Assembly (NCBI GenBank): GCA_017694765.1
Contig: JADIML010000150.1
Coordinates: forward strand, 1-10,758
DNA: 10,758 nucleotides
Source: Candidatus Scybalomonas excrementavium
GTDB taxonomy: Bacteria; Bacillota; Clostridia; Lachnospirales; Lachnospiraceae
Direction of reading: 5' to 3'
The first letter of the stretch is position 1; each line of letters starts with the position of its first letter. Made by a program: the position numbers and the translations under genes. Shown here one piece after another: positions 1-6,418 of this stretch. Under the pieces are notes generated by a model. That model made no database searches. It was not told where the DNA came from and saw nothing but the letters and a program-made list of their open reading frames with translations.

Positions 1-55
1 TATTTCTTATTATTCATAGATAATACTAGCCATTGACTTAATTAGGAGGTTAAAT

Positions 56-1114
56 ATGAAAGAGGTAAAGAAAAAAAGAGGTGGTATAAGTTTTTTTGAA
101 AAGTATCTTAGTGTTTGGGTGCTTTTATGTATGATCGCAGGTGTACTCATTAGTAAGTATATACCGACAGTTCCAAATATATTGGGGGAAATGGAATTAT
201 CTAACATATCACTTCCTATTACAGTGCTCATATGGATTATGATTTATCCAATGATGATGAAAATTGACTTTCAGTCGATAAAAAATGTGGGTAAAAATCC
301 CAAAGGTTTACTTATTTCCACAGGAACAAGCTGGTTGATAAAACCATTTTTAATGTTTGGATTAGCTACATTATTTTTTCATTATGTTTTTCAAGCCTTT
401 CTTTCATCAGAATTAGCAACGCAATATGTAGCAGGAGCTGTTCTTTTAGGAGCGGCACCATGTACAGCAATGGTATTTGTTTGGAGTAATCTTACAAAAG
501 GAGATCCAGCACATACATTAGTGCAAGTATCTATTAATGATTTAATTATCCTTGTAGCCTTTGTTCCCATTGTATCCTTTCTTTTAGGTATGGGGAATGT
601 GTTCGTGCCATGGGATACATTAATTTTATCCATTGTTTTATTTGTAGTTGTGCCATTACTAGCTGGGGTAATTACAAGAGTCTCTATAGTAAGAACAAAA
701 GGATTACAATATTTTAATGAAACGTTTGTATCAAAATTTGATAATGTTACTACTATAGGGCTCTTATTAACATTGATTATTATTTTTGCATTTCAAGGTG
801 ATGTGTTAATCAATAATCCATTTCATGTGCTTTTGATTTCTGTGCCATTAATATTACAAAATGTAATAACAGCAGCATTTGCATATGTGATGTGTAAGAT
901 ATTGAAACAGCCACATAATATTGCTGCGCCAGCTGCACTAATTGGTGCTTCGGATTTCTTTGAGTTATCGGTAGCCGTAGCGATCGCATTATTTGGTCCC
1001 ACATCACCAGTTGTTCTCGTATGTACGGTGGGAGTATTAACAGAAGTTCCGGTTATGTTGATCCTTGTAAATATTGTGAATAAGACAAAGTCATGGTTCG
1101 AGGTGAAAAAATAA
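56..1114 (+). CDS. acr3: ACR3-family arsenite efflux permease
   Basis: This 352-residue integral membrane protein has about ten hydrophobic segments, the usual size and layout of ACR3 (BASS superfamily) arsenite/H+ antiporters, which expel As(III) across the cytoplasmic membrane. The family signature around residues 132-160 is clear: GAAPC (Cys136 in the fourth segment) followed by TAMVFVWSNLTKGDPAHTL. In characterised ACR3 proteins a cysteine in this segment and a glutamate in TM9 are essential. The likely glutamate here is Glu303 in the GASDFFELSVAVAIALFG stretch, and a second acidic site lies in TEVPVML near residue 330. The ATG at 56 follows an AGGAGGT ribosome site at 44-50 with ideal spacing. 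Its stop overlaps the arsC start, so the two are translated together. No ArsR repressor gene is visible in the 55 bases upstream. It is not the unrelated ArsB (12-TM) type. Confidence 0.93.
   Translation: MKEVKKKRGGISFFEKYLSVWVLLCMIAGVLISKYIPTVPNILGEMELSNISLPITVLIWIMIYPMMMKIDFQSIKNVGKNPKGLLISTGTSWLIKPFLMFGLATLFFHYVFQAFLSSELATQYVAGAVLLGAAPCTAMVFVWSNLTKGDPAHTLVQVSINDLIILVAFVPIVSFLLGMGNVFVPWDTLILSIVLFVVVPLLAGVITRVSIVRTKGLQYFNETFVSKFDNVTTIGLLLTLIIIFAFQGDVLINNPFHVLLISVPLILQNVITAAFAYVMCKILKQPHNIAAPAALIGASDFFELSVAVAIALFGPTSPVVLVCTVGVLTEVPVMLILVNIVNKTKSWFEVKK
1100..1106 (+). promoter_or_regulatory. Ribosome binding site fixing the arsC start
   Basis: GAGGTGA lies seven bases before the ATG at 1114, inside the last codons of acr3. 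It supports the 1114 start over the in-frame ATG at 1093, and it indicates translational coupling through the TAATG overlap. Confidence 0.6.
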
Positions 1115-1542
1115 TGTCAAAAGTTAAAGTTGGATTTATATGTGTTCATAATTCTTGTAGAAGTCAAATGGCAGAAGCATTAGGAAAATTGTTTGCAAGT
1201 GATGTTTTTGAAAGTTATTCTGCTGGAACGGAGTTAGTGCCAGAGATTAATCAAAAAGCAGTGAAAACAATTTCTGACTTATATGATTATGATATGAGTC
1301 ATCAATATTCAAAGCTATTAGAGGAATTGCCAGAATTAGATATTGTAATTACAATGGGCTGTAATGTAAAGTGTCCCATTGTAAAATGTAGCCATAGAGA
1401 AGACTGGGGAATTGAAGATCCGACAGGAAAAGAAGATTTTGTATTTCGGGATACAGCGAAACAAATCGAAGAAAAAGTCTTAGATTTAAAAAATAGAATT
1501 AAAAATAATAACTTATGGTATCGTCACTTGATATCAGTTTAG
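1114..1542 (+). CDS. arsC: Arsenate reductase, LMW-phosphatase/thioredoxin-coupled type
   Basis: This 142-residue protein reduces As(V) to As(III) in the cytoplasm, supplying the substrate of the adjacent ACR3 pump. The N-terminal P-loop is ICVHNSCRSQMAEA: Cys10, Cys15 and Arg16 make the CX5R motif, with the same numbering as I recall for S. aureus pI258 ArsC. Further cysteines at 83, 87 and 92 (MGCNVKCPIVKC) provide the relay disulfide typical of thioredoxin-dependent enzymes. Asp102-Pro103 in EDPTG is the catalytic acid loop. The reading frame opens earlier, at 1093, but the ATG at 1114 is preferred: it has a GAGGTGA ribosome site at 1100-1106, gives the canonical N-terminus, and overlaps the acr3 stop as TAATG. 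The last residues (NNNLWYRHLISV) look less family-like than the rest, so the C-terminus may have been altered. Confidence 0.93.
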   Translation: MSKVKVGFICVHNSCRSQMAEALGKLFASDVFESYSAGTELVPEINQKAVKTISDLYDYDMSHQYSKLLEELPELDIVITMGCNVKCPIVKCSHREDWGIEDPTGKEDFVFRDTAKQIEEKVLDLKNRIKNNNLWYRHLISV

Positions 1543-1878
1543 TAGAAAAAGAGGAGAAAGAAGAAATGAAGTTCTAGCTCAGACAAAGAAGATGGTTGTG
1601 GAGTAATAGATGCCAAGAAACAAAAACTTACATTGATTGTGTAATGGTCAGTTGTTATGGACTTATATAAGGGTGATTTAAAGTTGTATATCACATAAAT
1701 AAGAAGGCATGAGTATGAATGTATGAGAACTATTACAATTTTTCTAAAAAAGAATGATTTATAAGAGCGAATAAATTTGCAGTTGTCCCTTCCCCTATAA
1801 ACAGGATTATTTCGAAAATCTGATGTCAAGAGACTTTTGTGGTGAATTCATTATACAACAAAAAGGGAGGTCAATGCT
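1543..1878. other. Gene-poor stretch after arsC, possible decayed coding remnant
   Basis: No intact gene is supported here. An ATG at 1515 overlapping arsC opens a short frame (MVSSLDISLVEKEEKEEMKF) that stops at 1575. Shifting frame at about 1573 gives a further run, SSSDKEDGCGVIDAKKQK, that ends at 1642. This could be a small frameshifted gene that once followed arsC, or chance. A 96-codon frame on the minus strand covering 1539-1829 has no ribosome site or recognisable family. No clear terminator follows arsC: there is no GC stem with a T-run in this stretch. Confidence 0.3.
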
Positions 1879-1910
1879 CTTTGTTTTTAAGATTTCACTT
1901 AAAAACAAGG
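1879..1910. repeat. 13-bp inverted repeat (hairpin)
   Basis: CTTTGTTTTTAAG (1879-1891) pairs with CTTAAAAACAAGG (1898-1910) around a six-base loop. The inner 11 pairs are perfect and the outer part has one T-G wobble. The stem is AT-rich and has no T-run on either side, so it is not a classical terminator. It could still stall or stabilise the 3' end of the arsenic transcript. Confidence 0.6.
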
Positions 1911-1930
1911 TTATTATTTAATTTAAATAC

Positions 1931-1960
1931 AAAAAAACAGGTAGTTTTTGACACTACCTG
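1931..1960 (-). terminator. Rho-independent terminator, minus strand
   Basis: CAGGTAGT (1938-1945) and ACTACCTG (1953-1960) form a perfect 8-bp stem with a seven-base loop. On the minus strand the stem is followed directly by a seven-T run (the A-run at 1931-1937 on the plus strand). On the plus strand no T-run follows, so it terminates only leftward transcription. It may back up the lysR terminator and shield the arsenic genes from antisense reading. Confidence 0.65.
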
Positions 1961-1961
1961 A

Positions 1962-2150
1962 CAAACACAGGAGGGGAAGAAAAACTTTCATGCGTTTGTC
2001 GTGGGAGGAATTTTTCCTACCTTGACAGCCGAGTATGTTTCAAGAATAGAAAAAAAGGTAGTAGAAAAGTTGAGAAAAGAACTACAGGATTTGGAAGAAG
2101 AGTAGAGAGAATATGGAGAGGAAAGAGAGAGTATAGAAAATATAAAATAA
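1962..2150 (+). pseudogene. Possible decayed reading frame, purine-rich coiled-coil-like tail
   Basis: One plus-strand frame runs without a stop from 1962 to an amber TAG at 2103. It then continues in the same frame to TAA at 2148. The translated run HAFVVGGIFPTLTAEY is followed by a Lys/Glu-rich, helix-like segment (SRIEKKVVEKLRKELQD), and after the TAG by REYGEERESIENIK. A strong AGGAGGGG site sits at 1969-1976. The only ATG it could serve (1990) is in another frame and gives 11 residues, so the frame has no proper start. A terminator follows at once. I do not recognise the product. The purine bias alone could produce such a frame, so this is tentative. Confidence 0.25.
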
Positions 2151-2186
2151 AAACAAGCAGTGAGTAATAAAACTGCTTGTTTTTTG
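2148..2186. terminator. Bidirectional Rho-independent terminator
   Basis: ACAAGCAGT (2153-2161) and ACTGCTTGT (2172-2180) form a perfect 9-bp stem, extended by A-T pairs, around a ten-base loop. A T-run follows on the plus strand (2180-2185), and an equivalent T-rich run follows on the minus strand (2143-2152 read in reverse). It lies 45 bases past the lysR stop codon and probably ends the lysR transcript. It would also stop rightward transcripts coming from the arsenic side. Confidence 0.8.
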
Positions 2187-2230
2187 ATGAATAAGAGGCA
2201 ATAATTTGGTATCATAATAAATACTTCATT

Positions 2231-3133
2231 TTAAAGCCTGAGGTTTTCAACAGATTTTGATTTTACATATTCACAAAAATTTTGGATAGCAGGAGGTTGA
2301 TAAGTGTTTTTTAGTGTTGCCATATAAAATTTACGTTCCCAAGTTGGAGAAGAAATTTGGATAAGTTTTAAATCCATCATACTTAAAATATTCATATAAG
2401 GAATAACGGCAATACCAAATCCTTGAGAAACAAGTCCAGCAGCTACTTGATCTTCTTCCACTTCATAGGCAATAGTATCTGGATATTGTTTTAATTGTTT
2501 AAAGAGATTATCTACAACTAATCGAAGACCACTTTTTGGTTTAAACATAATATGTGGATATTGTAAGGTTTCTTCTAAATGAATGGAATCCTTAGAAGCG
2601 AGAGGATGATCCTTTGGAACAGCAAGGACGATTTCTTGTTTTGCGATTGGTGTAAATTCAATAAGAGGTTCATTTTCTAAAAAAGAGCAAAAGGCAACAT
2701 CATATTTTTTCGTTTTAATTCCATCTAAAATATCAGCAGATAATCCAGTATCTGTATGAAGGGAAAAATGAATATTTTTGTCAGGATATAAATTTGAAAA
2801 TCCACGAATAAAGTTAGGAATTAAGGAAGTGCCTAAGGTGCGTAAAAAAGCAATATCGATATTTCCTTCTCCTTTTGCAGTTAATTGTAAACGATTGATA
2901 GAACTATCTAATAGAGAAAGTGCATGTTCTACATCAAGTAAAAAGGCTTGACCGTATTTGGTTAAGACAATATTCCTTCCATCTTTTTCAAAGAGACGAA
3001 TACCAAGTTCTTCCTCTAGAGAAGCAATGGCATGACTAAGGCTTGGCTGAGTAATAGAAAGCACTTGAGCTGCTTTCGTATAATGTTCTAGATGTGCAAG
3101 AGTTACAAAATAACGAAGATGATATAAATTCAT
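2231..3133 (-). CDS. LysR-family transcriptional regulator
   Basis: This 300-residue protein has the normal LysR length. Residues 1-60 form the winged helix-turn-helix (MNLYHLRYFVTLAHLEHYT, then KAAQVLSITQPSLSHAIASLEEELG with the classic Q-P-S-L-S recognition helix and the LGIRLFEK wing). Residues about 90-295 form the periplasmic-binding-protein-like effector domain. The ATG at 3131-3133 has an AAAGGAGG site seven bases upstream on the minus strand. The gene is divergent from the shikimate-type cluster with 416 bp between them, the usual arrangement for a LysR activator of an adjacent catabolic operon. The likely inducer is therefore shikimate, quinate or an intermediate, but the effector cannot be read from the sequence. 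The GltC/CynR-like N-terminus is a general resemblance only. Confidence 0.92.
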   Translation of the reverse strand: MNLYHLRYFVTLAHLEHYTKAAQVLSITQPSLSHAIASLEEELGIRLFEKDGRNIVLTKYGQAFLLDVEHALSLLDSSINRLQLTAKGEGNIDIAFLRTLGTSLIPNFIRGFSNLYPDKNIHFSLHTDTGLSADILDGIKTKKYDVAFCSFLENEPLIEFTPIAKQEIVLAVPKDHPLASKDSIHLEETLQYPHIMFKPKSGLRLVVDNLFKQLKQYPDTIAYEVEEDQVAAGLVSQGFGIAVIPYMNILSMMDLKLIQISSPTWERKFYMATLKNTYQPPAIQNFCEYVKSKSVENLRL

Positions 3134-3360
3134 AGAGAGCCTCCTTTTATAAAATATTTTTTGTTAAATCTTTAGCGTTCTTGGAAAAAAATTCGGATAT
3201 TAAAAAAAATAACAAATAAATCAGACTCTTTTTCGAAAAAAATTAAAAATTAAATGTTTTCATTAGATAAAATGATAAAAAATACAGGAGTGAGCAGTGA
3301 TATTTGTTTATTTTCTCGTAGTTTGGCATTAAATTTTGCTGTTTTTTAAGTTCTAAAACC

Positions 3361-3374
3361 ATAGATTCATTATA
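3361..3374. repeat. Left arm of perfect 14-bp inverted repeat (operator candidate)
   Basis: ATAGATTCATTATA is the exact reverse complement of 3450-3463. Each arm contains a T-N11-A core, the loose hallmark of LysR-type binding sites. On the minus strand the arm reads TATAAT followed by GAATCTAT, so it could also be the -10 of a leftward lysR promoter, although no good -35 is visible. The two arm centres are about 89 bp apart. Confidence 0.5.
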
Positions 3375-3426
3375 AGTATATCAAAAACTATAAAAAATAT
3401 CTATGAATAATGACAATATTACTAAT

Positions 3427-3463
3427 TTGTTTTCTTTTTAACAAAGTTATATAATGAATCTAT
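3427..3463 (+). promoter_or_regulatory. SigA-type promoter of the cluster, -10 inside the right operator arm
   Basis: The -35 is TTGTTT (3427-3432), the spacer is 17 bp, and the -10 is a perfect TATAAT (3450-3455). This predicts a start near 3462 and an untranslated leader of about 88 nt before the ATG at 3550. The TATAAT is the first half of the right arm (TATAATGAATCTAT, 3450-3463) of the inverted repeat, so a regulator bound to this arm would cover the -10 and start site. Confidence 0.55.
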
Positions 3464-3549
3464 CAAAAAGATAAAAGATTGATAAAAGGCGTAAAAAGAT
3501 TTTCGTCATTGAAAAACAAATTTGTAGATTAAGAAAGGGGACTATTAGT

Positions 3550-4395
3550 ATGTCAAAAAAATATCCAATTACAGTAAGTTCATGGACACTAGGAGATCAA
3601 TGTAAATTTGAGGAGCGCGTTATTGCAGCAAAAGAAGCTGGATACGAAGGAATTGGACTTCGTGCAGAAACTTATGTAGATGCCTTAAACGAAGGACTTC
3701 ATGATGAAGATATTTTAGCAATTCTTGATAAACATGGAATGAAAGTAACAGAAGTTGAGTACATCGTTCAATGGGCAGAAAATAATCGTTCTTACGAACA
3801 AAAATATAAAGAACAAATGTGTTTCCACATGTGTGAACTTTTTGGTGTGAACCATATTAACTGTGGATTAATGGAAGACTATTCTGTAGAACATACAGCA
3901 CAAAAATTAAAAGAGTTATGTCAAAGAGCTGGAAAATATACAATCGGTGTAGAACCAATGCCATATAGTGGAATTCCAACTATGAAAAAAGGATGGGATG
4001 TAGTAAAAGCATCAGGATGTGAAAACGCAAAATTAATTTGTGATACATGGCACTGGGTAAGAGCAAATCAGCCAATTGATTTAGAAGTTATGAAAGATAT
4101 CCCAGCAGATAAAATTGTATCCATTCAAATCAATGATGTATGGGAAAGACCATATGCAAAATCTATTTTAAGAGATGAATCTATGCATGATCGTTTAGCT
4201 CCTGGAACTGGAATTGGAACAACTGTACCATTTGTAAAAATGATTAAAGAAAAAGGAATTGAACCAAAAGCAGTAGGAGTAGAAGTAATTAGCGATGCTA
4301 TTTTAGCAAAAGGCGTAAAAGAAGCTGCAAAACATACATATGATAATACTGTAAAAGTTTTAAAAGAAGCTTGGCCAGAATTATTAGAAGACTAA
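3550..4395 (+). CDS. Xylose-isomerase-like TIM-barrel protein, candidate 3-dehydroshikimate dehydratase-type enzyme
   Basis: This 281-residue soluble protein belongs to the AP-endonuclease-2/xylose-isomerase-like TIM-barrel superfamily (sugar phosphate isomerase/epimerase type). Divalent-metal ligands fit the family pattern: Glu135 (GVEPMP), Asp165 with His168 (CDTWHW), Gln193 (IQIND) and Glu245 (VEVIS). The same superfamily includes 3-dehydroshikimate dehydratases (AsbF/QuiC), inosose dehydratases and epimerases. The D-x-x-H spacing resembles AsbF as I recall it. It is the first gene of a cluster with two shikimate/quinate dehydrogenases, so a dehydratase or isomerase acting on 3-dehydroshikimate or its reduced form is the best guess. 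The ATG follows AAAGGGG with nine bases between. Family membership is firm; the exact reaction is inference. Confidence 0.85.
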   Translation: MSKKYPITVSSWTLGDQCKFEERVIAAKEAGYEGIGLRAETYVDALNEGLHDEDILAILDKHGMKVTEVEYIVQWAENNRSYEQKYKEQMCFHMCELFGVNHINCGLMEDYSVEHTAQKLKELCQRAGKYTIGVEPMPYSGIPTMKKGWDVVKASGCENAKLICDTWHWVRANQPIDLEVMKDIPADKIVSIQINDVWERPYAKSILRDESMHDRLAPGTGIGTTVPFVKMIKEKGIEPKAVGVEVISDAILAKGVKEAAKHTYDNTVKVLKEAWPELLED

Positions 4396-4466
4396 TTTTG
4401 AAAGAAGATTAAGAAGATTAATTTAGAAGAAAGAGAAGAATATCCGTTAGGAAAAGGAGAACATAT
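4396..4466 (+). other. Purine-rich intercistronic spacer with 9-bp tandem repeat
   Basis: The 71-bp spacer is mostly A and G. It carries AGAAGATTA twice in tandem (4403-4411 and 4412-4420), resembling the GAAGACTAA at the 3' end of the preceding gene. This looks like a small slippage duplication. It ends in the AAGGAGA ribosome site (4454-4460) of the next gene. No terminator is present, so cotranscription is expected. Confidence 0.5.
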
Positions 4467-6392
4467 ATGAAATTTAGAGCCATGTTTGAGCCAATTCAAA
4501 TTGGGCCAATGACAGTCAAAAACCGTTTTGTTGTACCACCAATGGGGAATAACTTTGCAAATACAGATGGAAGTTTAAGTGAACAGTCAAAAGCCTACTA
4601 CCAAGAACGTGCAAAAGGTGGTTTTGGATTAATTACAATTGAAGCAACTGTTGTGCATAAAGGAGCAAAAGGTGGTCCTAGAAAACCTTGTCTATATGAT
4701 GATTCTACAATTGATAGCTTTAAAATGGTAATTGATGCTTGTCATGCAGAAGGAGCAAAAGTTTCTGTACAGCTTCAAAATGCTGGACCAGAAGGAAATG
4801 CAAAAAATGCAGGAGCACCAATTAAAGCAGCAACTTCTATTCCATCTGTTGCTGGAAGAGATACACCAGAAGAACTTTCTACAGAAGAAGTTTATGAATT
4901 AATCAAAGGGTATGGACTTGCAGCAGAAAGAGCAATGAAAGCAGGAATTGATGCCGTAGAAATTCATATGGCACATGGATATCTTGTGAATACTTTTTTA
5001 TCACCAAGAACAAATAAAAGAGTGGATGAATTTGGTGGAAGTTTTGAAAACAGAATGCGTTTTTCAAGATTAATTATTGAAGAAATTAAGAAAAAAACAC
5101 AAGGGAAGATTGCAATTCTCGCTCGTATTAATGCCTCAGATGAAGTGCTTGGTGGACTCGATGTTCATGATAGTGCTACGATTGCAGCTTATTTAGAAGA
5201 CTGTGGATTAGATGCACTTCATGTATCTCGTGCTGTTCATATAAGAGATGAATATATGTGGGCACCAACAGCACTTCATGCTGGTTTCTCAGCAGATCTT
5301 GTAGAAGAAATCAAACGTGCAGTTACAATTCCTGTCATTACAGTTGGACGTTATACAGAACCACAGTTCGCAGAATTAATGGTTCGCGAAGGAAGAACCG
5401 ATCTTGTTGCTTTTGGACGTCAAAGTATTGCTGATCCACATATGCCTAAGAAAGCATTGGAAGGTAGATTAGAAGATATGACACCATGTATTGCTTGTCT
5501 TCAAGGCTGTGTACCAAATATGTATCAAGGAAAACCAATTTCTTGTTTAACAAACCCAATTCTTGGACATGACCTAGAAGGGATTAAAAAAGCAAGCACT
5601 TCTAAGAAAGTTATGGTAATTGGTGGTGGTGTTGCTGGTTTATGTACAGCTTATTTAGCTAAGTGGAGAGGACATGAAGTGACTCTATATGAAAGCAGTA
5701 ATAAGCTCGGTGGTAATATGCGTCTTGCAGCTTATCCTCCTGGAAAAGGCGATTTAACAAACATGGTTCGTAGCTATATTACAAAATGTGAAAAAGCAGG
5801 CGTAAAAATTGTTATGAATACAGAAGTAACAAAAGAATTAATTAAGGAAGAAAAACCAGATGCTGTTGTAATTGCAACAGGTGCGAAACCATTAATCCTT
5901 CCAATTAAAGGAATAGAAAATCCAGATATTATTTCAGGTTCTGATTTATTAGAAGGAACACGTTGTGCAGGAAAGAAAGTCTTAGTTGTTGGTGGAGGTA
6001 TGGTTGGTTGTGAAACAGCTGCATTCCTTGGCGAACAAGAACACGAAGTTACTGTTATTGAGTTCCGTGATACAGTTGGTGCTGATGTTATCCATGAGCA
6101 TCGTGTATTCTTAATGAAAGATTTCAAAGAATATGGAATCCAAGAAATCACAGGAGCAAAAGTATGCGAATTCTTCTCAGATGGTGTTGCTTATGAAACA
6201 GAAGATGGTACAAGACATGAAATAAGAGGATATGATTCTGTTGTTTTATCTTTAGGATATCGCAATTATAATCCATTTGCAGAGGAGGGAGAGCAACTTG
6301 CTCCAGAAACTTATGTAATTGGTGATGCTATTCGTGCAAGACGTGCTTTAGATGCAACACAAGAAGCATATGAAGTTGCAATGAAATTATAA
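4467..6392 (+). CDS. Old yellow enzyme-type Fe-S/FMN/FAD oxidoreductase (enoate reductase family)
   Basis: This 641-residue enzyme has the three-part build of 2,4-dienoyl-CoA reductase (FadH), 2-enoate reductase and BaiCD/BaiH. Residues 1-335 form an OYE FMN TIM barrel (VVPPMGNNFA near the start; MAHGYLVNTFLSPRTNKR at 168-185 with the conserved Tyr172). A C-x2-C-x3-C-x11-C set at Cys341, 344, 348 and 360 binds a [4Fe-4S] cluster. An FAD site follows (GGGVAG at 386-391), then an NAD(P)H site (GGGMVG at 509-514), and the C-terminal VIGDA at 617-621. Such enzymes pass electrons from NADH to a C=C bond conjugated to a carbonyl or carboxylate. In this cluster the natural candidate is the enone/enoate of 3-dehydroshikimate or shikimate. 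The family call is firm, the substrate is inference, and bile-acid or cinnamate reduction cannot be excluded. Confidence 0.92.
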   Translation: MKFRAMFEPIQIGPMTVKNRFVVPPMGNNFANTDGSLSEQSKAYYQERAKGGFGLITIEATVVHKGAKGGPRKPCLYDDSTIDSFKMVIDACHAEGAKVSVQLQNAGPEGNAKNAGAPIKAATSIPSVAGRDTPEELSTEEVYELIKGYGLAAERAMKAGIDAVEIHMAHGYLVNTFLSPRTNKRVDEFGGSFENRMRFSRLIIEEIKKKTQGKIAILARINASDEVLGGLDVHDSATIAAYLEDCGLDALHVSRAVHIRDEYMWAPTALHAGFSADLVEEIKRAVTIPVITVGRYTEPQFAELMVREGRTDLVAFGRQSIADPHMPKKALEGRLEDMTPCIACLQGCVPNMYQGKPISCLTNPILGHDLEGIKKASTSKKVMVIGGGVAGLCTAYLAKWRGHEVTLYESSNKLGGNMRLAAYPPGKGDLTNMVRSYITKCEKAGVKIVMNTEVTKELIKEEKPDAVVIATGAKPLILPIKGIENPDIISGSDLLEGTRCAGKKVLVVGGGMVGCETAAFLGEQEHEVTVIEFRDTVGADVIHEHRVFLMKDFKEYGIQEITGAKVCEFFSDGVAYETEDGTRHEIRGYDSVVLSLGYRNYNPFAEEGEQLAPETYVIGDAIRARRALDATQEAYEVAMKL

Positions 6393-6404
6393 AAATGAAA
6401 TTTT

Positions 6405-6411
6405 AGGAGGG
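6405..6411 (+). promoter_or_regulatory. Ribosome binding site deciding the start at 6419
   Basis: AGGAGGG is seven bases from the ATG at 6419 but only four from the in-frame TTG at 6416. The ATG is therefore the better start and gives a 288-residue product, the length I recall for E. coli YdiB. Confidence 0.7.
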
Positions 6412-6418
6412 TATTTTG

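Larger units (their letters stand above)
3134..3549. promoter_or_regulatory. Divergent control region between lysR and the shikimate-type cluster
   Basis: This 416-bp, very AT-rich region contains no gene. Toward lysR it holds the lysR ribosome site (3140-3147) and a 12-bp palindrome TTTTTCGAAAAA (3229-3240). In the right half lie a perfect 14-bp inverted repeat with widely spaced arms (3361-3374 and 3450-3463) and a consensus-like promoter for the cluster. The 3550 gene has an AAAGGGG ribosome site at 3534-3540. I saw no cre-like site and no recognisable riboswitch here. Confidence 0.6.

Noticed and set aside
1539..1829. 96-codon minus-strand frame
   Set aside because: No ribosome binding site, no family resemblance and Phe/Leu-rich low-complexity composition. 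It runs antisense to the arsC tail and spacer.
1988..2215. 75-codon minus-strand frame
   Set aside because: It runs through the bidirectional terminator stem and is the antisense shadow of the purine-rich plus-strand stretch. It has no ribosome site.
3229..3240. TTTTTCGAAAAA palindrome as an operator
   Set aside because: A 12-bp AT palindrome is easily expected by chance in a region this AT-rich, and nothing places it relative to a convincing lysR promoter.
5774..6151. 125-codon minus-strand frame inside the flavin reductase gene
   Set aside because: It lies entirely antisense to the FAD/NAD domains of a clear gene. The composition is a reverse-complement artefact.
4467..6392. Bile-acid 7-dehydroxylation enzyme BaiCD/BaiH
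   Set aside because: Length and architecture match, but no other bai-type gene (CoA ligase, CoA transferase, BaiE, BaiG) is present. The neighbours are shikimate-type genes.
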